Shown: positions 8,820 to 17,770 of the stretch, one piece after another
Numbering within the stretch: the first letter of the stretch is position 1
How the letters are laid out: each line of letters starts with the position of its first letter
NCBI GenBank assembly: GCA_035765415.1
Contig: DASTXR010000020.1
Location: 1-64,000 of the forward strand
Direction: 5' to 3'
Origin: CADEED01 sp035765415
GTDB taxonomy: Bacteria > Pseudomonadota > Gammaproteobacteria > Steroidobacterales > Steroidobacteraceae
Length of the DNA stretch: 64,000 nucleotides
Translations under genes and position numbers: made by a program
The notes under the pieces: model-generated
Told to the model about the DNA's origin: nothing
Seen by the model: the letters and a program-made list of their open reading frames with translations, nothing else
Database searches by the model: none

Positions 8820-11663
8820 TTACAGCCGGAAGCGCACACCGAGCGCGTAGCGGCGCCCGAATGCGAAGACGTCCAGCAACTGGTTGTCGAAGCGGCCATG
8901 CGTGCTCAGCGTTTCGTTCGTGACGTTGAGCGCCTCGAAATACGCGTTGAGCTGCTCGGTGAACTGGTAGCTCGTGGACACGTCGATCTGCAGGCTCGAG
9001 TTCACGAAGGTGGGTTCGGCGCCGAACGCAGAATTGTTCTGGTTCTGCCCGAACTGCAGCAGGTATTCGTCCCGCCAGTTGCCCGCGATACGCGCCTCGA
9101 AGCCGTGTTTGTCGTAGAACGCGACCAGGTTGGCCGAGTCCGCGAGGCCTGTCACCGCAAAACCGCTCTGCGAAATGTCCGTGCGATCGTAGGGCTTGTC
9201 GGTGTCGACGAAAGTGGCGTTGGCGTTGAAGCCGAAACCCGAGTCGCCGAACACGTGCTGCCACGCGATCTCCCAGCCGTTCACCGTCGCATCGGGACCA
9301 TTCACGCGTTGCGCCACCGTGTAGATAGCCGGCTGCCCGGTGGTCGGATCGATGACATCGTTGATCGTCTGGCGCTGCGTTCCCTGCACGATGAAGTTGG
9401 TCACGTCCTTCAGGAATGCGTCCACCGAGAAGTACGCATTCTTCCCGTAGTACCACTCGACCGCGACGTCGAGATTGTCGGACAGGTAGGGTTTCAGCTC
9501 CGGATTGCCGCCCGTGGCCGTGAGCGCACCGATGCGCGGCAAGGCGCCGACGTTGAGCACCGGCGTCAGGAAGTTGATGGCCGGCCGCGTGAGCGTTCGA
9601 GAGGCGTCGAAGCGCAGGTGCAATTCGTCCGTCAGCTCGAGTTTCAAGTCGAGACTGGGCAGCAGGTGCGAATAGTCGCTTTCCGTAGTGATGGGCTGCG
9701 TGTCCGAGAACGTCGTGGTCAACAACGTGGGATCCGCCGGATTGACCGCCAGCTGAACGGGCAGACGACCCACACCGCTCGAGGAAACATCCGTGCTTTC
9801 GCGGCGCACGCCCGCGGTGACATGGAAGGGCTTGCCGCCGAGCTCCGTGTCGAACTGCGCGCTGATGAATGCCGCGAAGGTCTTTTCGGTGATGTCCTGG
9901 ATGCTGCCCGGGTCGAGCGCCAGCTCGAAGCTGCCGGTATACGCGCAACAGCCGTAGTTGAATCCTGGAATGTTCTGCGCCTGCGGATTGCCGAGTCCCT
10001 CGAGAAACCCGTACAGGTCGTACGGGCTGTACACCAGCAACTCCGGGGGCAGCGAGCCTGCGCCCGAGAATCCGGGAATGAAACTGGGGGTCTTGATGGT
10101 CGTGCGATAGATGCTCGAAGGCACCACCACACCCGACGTGCGTCCCGAGGGCGCGCCGTAGCCCGCGTACGCCTGCCAGAAGTTGTTGGTGAAACTGTTG
10201 CTGTTCTGGAGCGTGAAGTTGTCGTCGACATAGGACAACCCGGCATTGACCCTGGTGTTTTCCTGTTCCCAGCTCACCGTGAAGCGCGCCTGCTTGATGG
10301 TGTCGCTGTTTTCCTGGAGCGTGCGCACCAGCACGTGCGAGCCGATCACAGCCGGATCGAGATAGCGCGACGTGTCGCCGTTCGGGCCATAGGTAGTCAT
10401 CTCGGGCAGGTGATCGCTGCTGTCGCCGGTCACGCGCACGCCCATGTTGAATCCAAGCGTGCCGCCGTAGCCGATGTCGGCGCCATCGAAACCACCGCCG
10501 CTCGGGTTCTGCTCGCTCTTGGCGTACGAGGCATCCACTTCGAGGCTCAGGTTGTCCGAGAACGCATGTTTGACGTTGAGACCGATCTGGTTGGTCGTGC
10601 GTTCACGATGTTCGGTGCCGCCGTTCAGATCCATCGGTGTACCGGCCTGGCGATAGTCGATCACCGTGCCGTTGCTGTCGAGCTGCACGCTTCGCAGGTC
10701 GTTGATGCCAAACCACAGACCGAAACCGTAGGTGTCCGTCTGGATCTTCTGGCGCGAGAAGTTGTCGTCTATCGTGAGCAGCGTGTTGTCCGACGGCCGC
10801 CACTGGAACGCGATGCGCCCGTCGACGCGTTCATCGGACACCTGGGACTGCTCGGCGCCGAACTGCTGCTGCCACCAGCCGACGATGGTCTTGTCGGCAT
10901 CGTCGAGGTCGCCCGCGCCGCAGGTCGTGGTCAACTGACAGGGAGCGAACATTCCGCCTTCCCAGCCCGAGACGAACACGCGGTTGGTATCCGTGTCCCG
11001 CTTCGAGTAGATGGCGTCCGCGAGAAAACCCATGGTGTCGTCCGCGAACGTAGTGCTGAACAGCAGGCCTCCGCTCGGTTGAACGGTGCCCGCCTCGTCC
11101 TGCTGGGAGCCTGCGGCGCTCGCCACGAACCGCGTGCCGGGACTGTCGAAAGGCTTCGGAAACGCAATGTTCACCGTCGCGCCGATCGAGCTGCTCGACA
11201 GTGTGACGTCGGGTGTTTTCATGACCGTCAGCGAGCCGACGAAGTCCGCGCCCACGGTGCTGAAATCGACGGAGCGTCCGCCCGCGGCGGTCGAGATGCG
11301 TCGTCCGTCGTACAGCGTCTCGTTGAAGTCGCCACCGAAGCCGCGCACCGTGATGCCTTCGGGTTCACCGCGCGTTCCGGCGCGCTGTATCGACACGCCC
11401 GGCACGCGTTGCAGCGATGCGGCCACGTTGGAGTCGGGGAACTTGCCGATGTCTTCCGAGGTGATCACGTCGACCACGCCCGCGGCCTCGCGTTTCATGT
11501 CCAGGTTGCGCTGAAGCGAGCCGATGAGTCCGGTGACGATGACCTCTTCGAGATCTTCGGAATTTCCGCCGGCCTGCTCCTGGGCCGCCGCAGGCAAGGC
11601 AATAGATAGCGCTAACAAACTCGACGCGCTTGCGAGCGCGCTCCGCGCATATTTACTTCGCAT
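8820..11663 (-). CDS. TonB-dependent receptor (halogenase/SapC-linked)
   Basis: A 947-residue outer-membrane receptor. ATG 11663 is chosen because AAGGGG lies about 7 nt upstream and a clean signal peptide follows (MRSKYARSALASASSLLALSIALPAAAQ). The plug includes EEVIVTGLIGSLQRNLDMKR, the segment DSNVAASLQRVPGVSIQR and RGEPEGITVRGFGGDFN. The barrel ends in YALGVRFRL. The size and plug wording resemble receptors often linked to carbohydrate or complex-substrate uptake in Caulobacter and Xanthomonas-like bacteria. Cotranscription with halogenase-like, SapC and DUF3237 genes is likely, though partly separated by a hairpin. The substrate is unknown. Confidence 0.88.
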   Translation of the reverse strand: MRSKYARSALASASSLLALSIALPAAAQEQAGGNSEDLEEVIVTGLIGSLQRNLDMKREAAGVVDVITSEDIGKFPDSNVAASLQRVPGVSIQRAGTRGEPEGITVRGFGGDFNETLYDGRRISTAAGGRSVDFSTVGADFVGSLTVMKTPDVTLSSSSIGATVNIAFPKPFDSPGTRFVASAAGSQQDEAGTVQPSGGLLFSTTFADDTMGFLADAIYSKRDTDTNRVFVSGWEGGMFAPCQLTTTCGAGDLDDADKTIVGWWQQQFGAEQSQVSDERVDGRIAFQWRPSDNTLLTIDDNFSRQKIQTDTYGFGLWFGINDLRSVQLDSNGTVIDYRQAGTPMDLNGGTEHRERTTNQIGLNVKHAFSDNLSLEVDASYAKSEQNPSGGGFDGADIGYGGTLGFNMGVRVTGDSSDHLPEMTTYGPNGDTSRYLDPAVIGSHVLVRTLQENSDTIKQARFTVSWEQENTRVNAGLSYVDDNFTLQNSNSFTNNFWQAYAGYGAPSGRTSGVVVPSSIYRTTIKTPSFIPGFSGAGSLPPELLVYSPYDLYGFLEGLGNPQAQNIPGFNYGCCAYTGSFELALDPGSIQDITEKTFAAFISAQFDTELGGKPFHVTAGVRRESTDVSSSGVGRLPVQLAVNPADPTLLTTTFSDTQPITTESDYSHLLPSLDLKLELTDELHLRFDASRTLTRPAINFLTPVLNVGALPRIGALTATGGNPELKPYLSDNLDVAVEWYYGKNAYFSVDAFLKDVTNFIVQGTQRQTINDVIDPTTGQPAIYTVAQRVNGPDATVNGWEIAWQHVFGDSGFGFNANATFVDTDKPYDRTDISQSGFAVTGLADSANLVAFYDKHGFEARIAGNWRDEYLLQFGQNQNNSAFGAEPTFVNSSLQIDVSTSYQFTEQLNAYFEALNVTNETLSTHGRFDNQLLDVFAFGRRYALGVRFRL

Positions 11664-11997
11664 TTTTATTCCCCTTCGTTTGGATTTCATCGCAGGACTG
11701 GCCGTTGCCCGAACGCTACGGGCGCCGCGTGTCTCGTCAGTCACCGATGTCCTGTCCGAAACTACGCTCATTCACCGATAGCAACCATCCGTGGATGCTT
11801 ATCGAGCAATTCCATTTTGCGATGCCAAAACCGCACTACTGCCATATAAAAGCGACTTTCATATAAGCAACCTGCGTGATCCGGCGTAATCGCGCTGCGT
11901 CAAGGAATGTTGTCCCGGACTAGACTCCGTGGGGCGCAAGAGTGTTGCGCCGCCGCGACCCGCGATGCGGGCGATCATCGCGTAGCATGTCCGGCGC
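11664..11997. other. Divergent intergenic region without a gene
   Basis: These 334 bases separate the starts of the TonB receptor and the cupin-like gene. I see no credible ORF. The stretch is more AT-rich than its surroundings, with two direct copies of CATATAA (11843-11849 and 11860-11866, 17 nt apart). Read on the minus strand they are TTATATG and could serve as -10-like elements for the receptor promoter. A short CATCC-GT-GGATG palindrome lies at 11786-11797. No operator can be assigned. Confidence 0.4.
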
Positions 11998-13005
11998 ATG
12001 TACGGGCCGATCGAAAACCACGAACACGTCGACCGCCAGAGGTTCGAAGAGGAGATCGCGCCCGCCGCGAGGCCGGCGGTGCTGAAGGGTCTCGTGGCCG
12101 ACTGGCCGATCGTGCGGGCCGCGCGCGAATCGCGCGCGGCGCTGGCCCGCGCCATCAAGGCCCTGGATGCCGGTCGCGAGCCGTACGTGCTCGAGGCGCC
12201 CGCGGATGTGAGCGGCCGCATCTTCTATCGCGACGACCTGGCGGCTTTCAACTTCACGCGCCGGCCAGCGAGCCTCGGCGCGACCGTCGATCGGCTGCTC
12301 GATCTCGCCGAAAACCCGGATGCACCCGCGTTGTTCCTCGAATCGATGCCGGCCAGGGACTATCTACCCGCATTTGCCGGCGGCCATCCACTGCCGCTGC
12401 TCGGCGAACGCGCGGAGCCGCGCGTCTGGATCGGCAACGCGGTGAAGGTGAACACCCACTTCGACCTGGCCTGCAACATCGCATGCGTCGCGGGCGGACG
12501 CCGGCGATTCACGCTCTTCCCTCCCGACGAGATCGCGAATCTCTACATCGCGCCGCTCGACTTCACCCCTTCGGGCGCACCCTTGAGCCTCGTGCAGCTC
12601 ACGAAGCCGGACCACGATCGGTTTCCACGGTACGCGCAGGCGTTGCGCCGCGCGCTCCAGGTCGAACTCGATCCGGGCGATGCGCTGTTCATCCCGTTTG
12701 GCTGGTGGCACCACGTGGAATCACTGACGCCATTCAACGTCCTCGTCAACTACTGGTGGAATGGCGCTCCCGACTTCGGCGCGCCGCATGGCGCCCTGCT
12801 CCACGCCTTGCTCACGATCCGGGACCTGCCCGCCGACCAGCGGTCCGTGTGGGCCTCGATATTCCAGCAACTCGTCTTCACGGACCCCGAGGTCGCGCTT
12901 GCGCACATTCCGCCGGCGCAGCGTGGAATGCTCGGCGCGCCGTCAGCGGAACGCACGCGCAACATCCGCGAGAAGCTCGCGCGGGACTTCAGCAGGGATC
13001 GATGA
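11998..13005 (+). CDS. Cupin-like / JmjC-domain protein
   Basis: This 335-residue cytoplasmic protein belongs to the Cupin_8/JmjC-like Fe(II)/2-oxoglutarate oxygenase fold. Visible signs are the early RPAVLKGLVADWPIV segment, the metal-binding HxD in KVNTHFDLACNIACV, the core GGRRRFTLFPPDEIANLYI and the second histidine region DALFIPFGWWHHVESL. Such genes commonly accompany TonB receptors, SapC and tryptophan-halogenase-like genes, and all of these lie on the other side of the divergent promoter region. The substrate, protein or small molecule, is not known. ATG 11998 gives the expected N-terminus. A long hairpin follows the stop. Confidence 0.8.
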   Translation: MYGPIENHEHVDRQRFEEEIAPAARPAVLKGLVADWPIVRAARESRAALARAIKALDAGREPYVLEAPADVSGRIFYRDDLAAFNFTRRPASLGATVDRLLDLAENPDAPALFLESMPARDYLPAFAGGHPLPLLGERAEPRVWIGNAVKVNTHFDLACNIACVAGGRRRFTLFPPDEIANLYIAPLDFTPSGAPLSLVQLTKPDHDRFPRYAQALRRALQVELDPGDALFIPFGWWHHVESLTPFNVLVNYWWNGAPDFGAPHGALLHALLTIRDLPADQRSVWASIFQQLVFTDPEVALAHIPPAQRGMLGAPSAERTRNIREKLARDFSRDR

Positions 13006-13033
13006 CGCGGACCACAAGCAAGAAGGGGCGCCC

Positions 13034-13080
13034 GGCGAAGGACAGCCCACCTCCTTGGGGGGACTGGGGCTGTCCTTGCC
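13034..13080. terminator. Inverted repeat between convergent genes (terminator or REP-like)
   Basis: AAGGACAGCCC (13038-13048) and GGGCTGTCCTT (13067-13077) form a perfect 11-bp stem. Beyond a single bulge the arms continue as GGC/GCC. It sits exactly between the convergent cupin-like and TonB receptor genes, as a bidirectional terminator would. It lacks U tracts, and its sequence resembles repetitive extragenic palindromes, so a REP-type element is the alternative. Confidence 0.55.
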
Positions 13081-13086
13081 AGGCAC

Positions 13087-15780
13087 TCACCACTTCTTGC
13101 GAAGTGTGAGTCCGATGATTCGCCCGACGGGATTGTTGAGCGTCGGATCGAATCCTCCGCCACCGTTCGGGCTCTGCGCGATGTTCACGAACGGCGGGTC
13201 TTCGTCGAGCAGATTGACCGCATCCAGGGCGACCGACAGTCCATCGGTGAAGCCGTCGCCCGGGAATTCGTACCGCAGGTTCAGATCGAACGTGGTCTTG
13301 GAATCCACGGTCTGCAGGGGGCTCGCGAGATTGTTGTCGTAAGCGCCGAGATGCGTCACGAACAGCGCGCTCGTGAAACCACCGCGACGCCACGTCACGT
13401 CGGCGCGCGCCTTGAACTCGAGCGGGTTGTAGATAGTGTTGAGCTGATCGATGCGGTCCGCGGCCGGCGTGATGGCCACGTCGTAAGTGGTGAAATACGT
13501 GGTCATGAGGCCGAAACTGAATTCGCCTGCCGAACCGGCGTCGAGGTTGTATTCCGCGGCAAGGTCGAAACCCGCGGCGATCGTGGTGCCGAGATTGTTG
13601 GTGCGGCCATCCACGTAGAGCGTGACCGGATTCGGCAGCACGCCGCGGATCGGCTTGGTCGCGACCAGCGCCGCCACGAAGGCCGGATCGGGATTGCGCA
13701 CGATGATTCCCGTGCCCGCGAACTGGCTTTCGCGATTCAGGATCGTGAGGTCGGACAGATACGAGGTGATCTGCTTTTCGTAGTCGATGTGAAAGTAGGT
13801 CAGGCTGATCCGGCTTTCCGGTGTGGGAATGAAGTCGAATCCCAGGGTGTACGACGCCGCCGTCTCGGGCTCGAGCTCGAGATTTCCACCCGAAAGCGTG
13901 ATGCCCTGCGTGATCGCCCCTCCCCGCGTCGGGTCCGAATAGTTCTGCACGAACAGCGACGACGAGTTGCCGTAGATCTGCGCGAACGTTGGCGCGCGGA
14001 AGGACTCACCGTAGGTCGCGCGGAACTTCAGGGAATCGATGGGCGCCCAGTTGATTCCGTATTTCGGATTGACCGTAGTCCCATCGTCCAGGTCGCTGTA
14101 TTTGTCCTGGCGCACGGCCAGGTCCAGCGTGAGCTCGCGCAGTCCGGCGCGGCCGTTCTCGGTGCTGAAAAACGGGATCAGGATTTCCGCGTACAGCGAC
14201 TCGATATCGCGATAGACGCGCGGCGGTATGGCGGGGATGGGTGCCGCCCATGTCCCGGTGATCAATCCGGACTCGCTGCTCAGCACCTGGCCCTCGTAAC
14301 CGAATGCCGCGCGCACGTCGCCGCCTGGCAGCTTGCCGAGGGCTCCATCGAGCTTGAGCTCCCAGCCCCGAAAATGTGTGTCGCCGGGTGCGATGAAGAT
14401 CTGGGTGGCGAGATTCGCGAGCGCCGCTTCGTTGTTGGGCTGCGTGCTGAAGGGGTTCAGCGCGGTGGCCGGATTCGTGCGCGCCAGCGCGGCATTGAGT
14501 GCCGCGTTGTCGATGCCGTACTGCGAGGTGCTGCGCTCCTCGTCGTGACCGTAGCTGTAGAGCGCCTCGAGTTCCCAGCTGCCGACGACCAGGAACCTCG
14601 CGCCCAGTGTTGCCTGGTAAGCCTCGGAAAAACCTCTCGTGTCATTCGAAGGCAACTGGTTGCCGAAAGAGTAGTTGACCGTTTCCGTCGTCACGGTGGT
14701 GCCGGGCGGCCGGACGAAATAGGGATTCACGCTGCGAACCGTCAATGCAGCCGCCTGGTCACCCACCTGGTTGTGAAAGGTGCGCCGCGTCCAGAAGGCG
14801 TCGCCGAACAACTCGATGCTTCCGTCCTCGAGTTCCTGGTTGAACGTGGCCATCACCGAATCGCGCTCCTGCTCCGGGAGCAGGTCCTGGTACTGAGCAT
14901 TGTCACAGCGGTTGGTGGTGCCCGGAACGAGTTGACCGGCCGTCGCGGGCGTGATGCCCGTTGCCGGAATGGCATGACTCACGCCCGCGACGACGATGTT
15001 GCCGGGATTACATTGCGCGACCCGGAAGTCACGGCCGCCGCGCGAAGTCAGATCGCCGCGGAAATAGTCGCGGTCGATTCCATTGAGGTTGCTGTGATAG
15101 GAATGTTCGTACGCGAGCATTCCGCGGCCGCTTTCCCAGTTCAAGCCGCCGATCGCGCCGACCTGCCGCTCGTCGTACTCATCGCCCTGTGCGCCACGCA
15201 CGCTGACCTCGACGCCTTCGAACTCGCGCCGGGGAATCAGGTTCACCACGCCCGCGATCGCGTCCGAGCCGTACAGCGCCGATGCGCCATCGGCGACGAC
15301 TTCCACGCGCTCCAGCGCCAGCGTGGGAATGACCGAGGGATCGACGGCGAATCCGGTGGTGCCCTGCGGAACGGCACGGTGCCCGTCGAGCAGCGTGAGC
15401 GTGGAGAACGGACCGATGCCGCGCAGGTTTATGGCGCTGCCGTACGTGATGTTGCCGGAACCGCCGGACTGGCCGCGCGAGTTTTCGGACACGCCGAGAT
15501 TGAACACCTGCGGCAGCTTCTGGATGAGCGCGGAAGTCGAGAGCGGCGCTTCGAGCTCGATGTTCTCGCGCGAGACCTCCGTGATCGGAGAGCCGACGGG
15601 CCTGGTTCCCCGGATGCGGCTGCCCGTGACGATGATCTCCTCCAGGCTGGCGGCCGGCGCAGCCACCGGATCCTGGGCGAGGGCGGCGAGCGGCGCGGCC
15701 GCGCCCGTGGCGGCCAGCAGCGCAAGCCTGATGGAGCGCGCGAGATCGATTCGCGCATGTAAAGACGCTTTCCGGATCAT
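13087..15780 (-). CDS. TonB-dependent receptor (next to MarR regulator)
   Basis: An 897-residue receptor starting at ATG 15780, where GGGAGGGG lies a few bases upstream. The in-frame ATG at 15933 would add a leader without signal character. The signal peptide is followed by the plug: EEIIVTGSRIRG, SALIQKLPQVFNLG, INLRGIGPFSTLTLLDGHR and DGASALYGSDAIAGVVN. The barrel ends GLTLRKKW. The very regular FSTLTLLDGHR and ASALYGSDAIAGVVN boxes are typical of large proteobacterial receptors for organic substrates. The upstream region carries a candidate operator shared with the TRAP/dehydratase operon, suggesting that it imports a related compound. Confidence 0.88.
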   Translation of the reverse strand: MIRKASLHARIDLARSIRLALLAATGAAAPLAALAQDPVAAPAASLEEIIVTGSRIRGTRPVGSPITEVSRENIELEAPLSTSALIQKLPQVFNLGVSENSRGQSGGSGNITYGSAINLRGIGPFSTLTLLDGHRAVPQGTTGFAVDPSVIPTLALERVEVVADGASALYGSDAIAGVVNLIPRREFEGVEVSVRGAQGDEYDERQVGAIGGLNWESGRGMLAYEHSYHSNLNGIDRDYFRGDLTSRGGRDFRVAQCNPGNIVVAGVSHAIPATGITPATAGQLVPGTTNRCDNAQYQDLLPEQERDSVMATFNQELEDGSIELFGDAFWTRRTFHNQVGDQAAALTVRSVNPYFVRPPGTTVTTETVNYSFGNQLPSNDTRGFSEAYQATLGARFLVVGSWELEALYSYGHDEERSTSQYGIDNAALNAALARTNPATALNPFSTQPNNEAALANLATQIFIAPGDTHFRGWELKLDGALGKLPGGDVRAAFGYEGQVLSSESGLITGTWAAPIPAIPPRVYRDIESLYAEILIPFFSTENGRAGLRELTLDLAVRQDKYSDLDDGTTVNPKYGINWAPIDSLKFRATYGESFRAPTFAQIYGNSSSLFVQNYSDPTRGGAITQGITLSGGNLELEPETAASYTLGFDFIPTPESRISLTYFHIDYEKQITSYLSDLTILNRESQFAGTGIIVRNPDPAFVAALVATKPIRGVLPNPVTLYVDGRTNNLGTTIAAGFDLAAEYNLDAGSAGEFSFGLMTTYFTTYDVAITPAADRIDQLNTIYNPLEFKARADVTWRRGGFTSALFVTHLGAYDNNLASPLQTVDSKTTFDLNLRYEFPGDGFTDGLSVALDAVNLLDEDPPFVNIAQSPNGGGGFDPTLNNPVGRIIGLTLRKKW

Positions 15781-16083
15781 GGACCCCTCCCGATCTGCGC
15801 ATCTCCGCCTAACCACTTGGGCGGGCGATACACACCATTCTTGTTTTCGACTGCCGCCAGGGACAGCTTCCCCGTGAGCGCGGCCAGACTGCTCCCCGTC
15901 ACCCGCGGTTGTCAATATCGTTTGTGTTGCCAACTATATGTTCCCCAACCTTATGCCCCGCGGCGCCGGCGGATTCGCCGGGCGTTTCACCGTCCCGGGA
16001 ACGGCGGCCGCGCCCGTTTGACCGCACCTGTGGCGTCGAGTAGGTTTTGCAGCCGCAACCGGCGTTTCGAGAACCCGAGTCCC
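15781..16083. other. Divergent intergenic region of TonB receptor and MarR gene
   Basis: These 303 bases contain no convincing gene. The stretch around 15905-15955 is AT-richer than the flanks and holds the inverted repeat annotated at 15917-15937. The remainder shows no strong promoter consensus by eye. Confidence 0.4.
15917..15937. promoter_or_regulatory. Candidate operator ATCGTT-N9-AACTAT (MarR?)
   Basis: Read on the minus strand this is ATAGTT, a 9-nt spacer and AACGAT, with one arm mismatch. It shares the unbroken 9-mer TAGTTGGCA and the same GTT-N9-AAC layout with the site at 16626-16650. It lies 137 nt before the TonB receptor start and 146 nt before the MarR start, so it could control both. 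MarR proteins bind palindromes of about this length, but the binding is inferred. Confidence 0.5.
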
Positions 16084-16569
16084 ATGGCGCGCAAGAAGAC
16101 CCCCAGTCAATCCGGCGACTCACGCGCGGGAGCCACCATCGGCCTCGACCTCGATTGCCTGCCCACGTTGCTGGGTTTCAACATCCGGCGCGCGCAGATC
16201 GCCCTGTGGCGCGACTTCAACCGCAATGTCGCCGAGGGATACGTGCGGCCCGGCGTGTTCAGCGCGCTGCTGCTGGCGCGCGCGAATCCCGGCATTGCCC
16301 AGATCGAGATCGCCAATCAGCTCGGCATGGACAAGGCCAGCGTCGTCGCGCTCGTCGACCGCATGGAGGACGCGGGCTGGGTGACCCGGAAGCGTTCCAC
16401 CCACGATCGCCGGCGCCAGGGCATCTTCCTCACGGCGGAAGGGACCAGGACCTGCCGCGCGCTCAAGAAGGAAATGATCGACCACGAACGGAAGTTCGTG
16501 GGCCGGTATACCGACCAGGAACTGCGCACGCTCATCGCGCTGCTGCGCAGGCTGCACGACCCCGACTGA
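16084..16569 (+). CDS. MarR-family transcriptional regulator
   Basis: A 161-residue winged-helix regulator. The core reads NIRRAQIALWRDFNRNVAEGYVRPGVFSALLLARANPGIAQIEIANQLGMDKASVVALVDRMEDAGWVTRKRS, followed by the wing DRRRQGIFLTAEG and a C-terminal dimerisation helix with the LRTLIALLRRLHD segment. ATG 16084 is the natural start, as upstream sequence is intergenic. It lies between the TonB receptor and the TRAP/CoA-enzyme operon, and both promoter regions hold the same inverted repeat. It is therefore probably the local ligand-responsive repressor, perhaps sensing an aromatic or acyl-CoA intermediate as many MarR proteins do. Confidence 0.88.
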   Translation: MARKKTPSQSGDSRAGATIGLDLDCLPTLLGFNIRRAQIALWRDFNRNVAEGYVRPGVFSALLLARANPGIAQIEIANQLGMDKASVVALVDRMEDAGWVTRKRSTHDRRRQGIFLTAEGTRTCRALKKEMIDHERKFVGRYTDQELRTLIALLRRLHDPD

Positions 16570-16625
16570 CAGGCGGCGCGGCGCGCCGCGCTCTCGACTG
16601 CGGTGCACGATTGGTGGTGTACTAG

Positions 16626-16650
16626 GATTAGTTGGCACTACGAACTAATC
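16626..16650. promoter_or_regulatory. Perfect inverted repeat GATTAGTT-N9-AACTAATC (candidate operator)
   Basis: Two perfect 8-bp arms separated by 9 nt lie 13 nt before the start codon of the CapA-like gene, the first gene of the operon. Repressor binding here would block transcription or translation initiation. The left arm and spacer contain TAGTTGGCA, found also in reverse orientation upstream of the TonB receptor. Its position directly after the MarR gene makes MarR the obvious candidate. Confidence 0.62.
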
Positions 16651-16663
16651 TGCGCGGCGGTTC

Positions 16664-17770
16664 ATGAGCGACGTCGACCTGCTCTTCACCGGTGATCTCA
16701 TCCTCGATGTTCCGCAGCCGGACTACTGGCTCGACGGGATCGCGGAGCGCGTGCGTGCCGCGGGTGTGGCCATCGGCCACGTGGAAGTCCCGCACACGAA
16801 TCACGCACCGCGGATGCGCGGCGACGTCCCGGCGCCCGGCGCCGATCCCCGCAACATCGCAGCCGTGCGGCGCGCCGGTTTCCACGCGGTCTCGCTCGCG
16901 GGCAATCACATCGCCGACTGCGGCGCGGAAGGCATCGCCGACACCATCGCGGCGCTGGACGCCGCGGGCATCGCGCACTGCGGTGCCGGCGCGGACCTCG
17001 AAAGCGCTGTTCGTCCGTGCATCATCGAGAGCGGCGGGACGCGCATTGCGCTCCTCAGCTACAACTGCGTGGGCCCGGCAGAAGCGTGGGCAACCCCCAC
17101 GCGCGCGGGCTGCGCATACGTGCGCATCCAGACCGCCGATGGGTCCGCCATCAACCCGCGCGCACTGCTGGTTGCGCCGGACGAGGATTCTCTCGCGGCG
17201 ATGGCGGAAAACATCGGTGCGGCTCGCTCGACCGCCGGCCTGGTGGTCGTATCGCTGCACAAGGGCATCGTGCATACACCGGCCACGCTCGCGCCTTACG
17301 AGCGGGCCGTCGCGCACGCGGCCATCGACGCCGGCGCGGATATCGTCATCGGCCATCACGCGCACATCCTGCGCGGCATCGAGATGTATCGCGGCAAGCC
17401 GGTCTTCCACGGCCTGGGCAACGGATGCGTGGTCACGCGCGCGCTGAGCCCTGACACCAGCGATCCTGGCCGCGCGGAATGGGCGCGGCGCCGGCGTGAG
17501 GTGTTCGGCTTTACTCCCGATCCCGCGTATTACCTCGCGCCCTTCCATCCGCAGGCGGTGCATTCGATGCTCGGATGCGTGCGGCTTCGCAACGACGGCG
17601 GGCTAACTACCGGGTTCGTCCCCGTCCACGTGGATCCGCCCGGCCGGCCGCGGCCCTGCTCCGACGCCGAAGCGCGCGTGGTGGTGCGTTATGTCGAGGA
17701 CATCACGGTGGCCGCGGGACTCCCGCCAATCTGCTTCGACTATCGGGATGGGTACGCATGGACACGGTGA
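16664..17770 (+). CDS. CapA-family metallophosphatase-fold protein
   Basis: A 368-residue protein of the PGA_cap/CapA family, related to calcineurin-like phosphoesterases. The opening strand LLFTGDLILD supplies the metal-binding Asp, VSLAGNHIADCG the GNH motif, and VIGHHAHILRGIEMYRGKPVFHGLGN the C-terminal His motif. Classical CapA acts in poly-gamma-glutamate synthesis. This one lacks an obvious signal peptide and heads a transport/CoA-enzyme operon, so a role in releasing or modifying an imported compound is more likely than capsule formation. That is inference. Its end overlaps the next gene by 13 nt. Confidence 0.78.
   Translation: MSDVDLLFTGDLILDVPQPDYWLDGIAERVRAAGVAIGHVEVPHTNHAPRMRGDVPAPGADPRNIAAVRRAGFHAVSLAGNHIADCGAEGIADTIAALDAAGIAHCGAGADLESAVRPCIIESGGTRIALLSYNCVGPAEAWATPTRAGCAYVRIQTADGSAINPRALLVAPDEDSLAAMAENIGAARSTAGLVVVSLHKGIVHTPATLAPYERAVAHAAIDAGADIVIGHHAHILRGIEMYRGKPVFHGLGNGCVVTRALSPDTSDPGRAEWARRRREVFGFTPDPAYYLAPFHPQAVHSMLGCVRLRNDGGLTTGFVPVHVDPPGRPRPCSDAEARVVVRYVEDITVAAGLPPICFDYRDGYAWTR

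Noticed and set aside
8898..11609. A 903-codon plus-strand open frame opposite the second TonB receptor
   Set aside because: It lacks any recognisable domain or signal, and the receptor on the minus strand has complete family features.
16664..17770. Capsule (poly-gamma-glutamate) synthesis by the CapA-like gene
   Set aside because: No CapB/CapC genes or signal peptide are present, and it heads a transport/CoA-enzyme operon.
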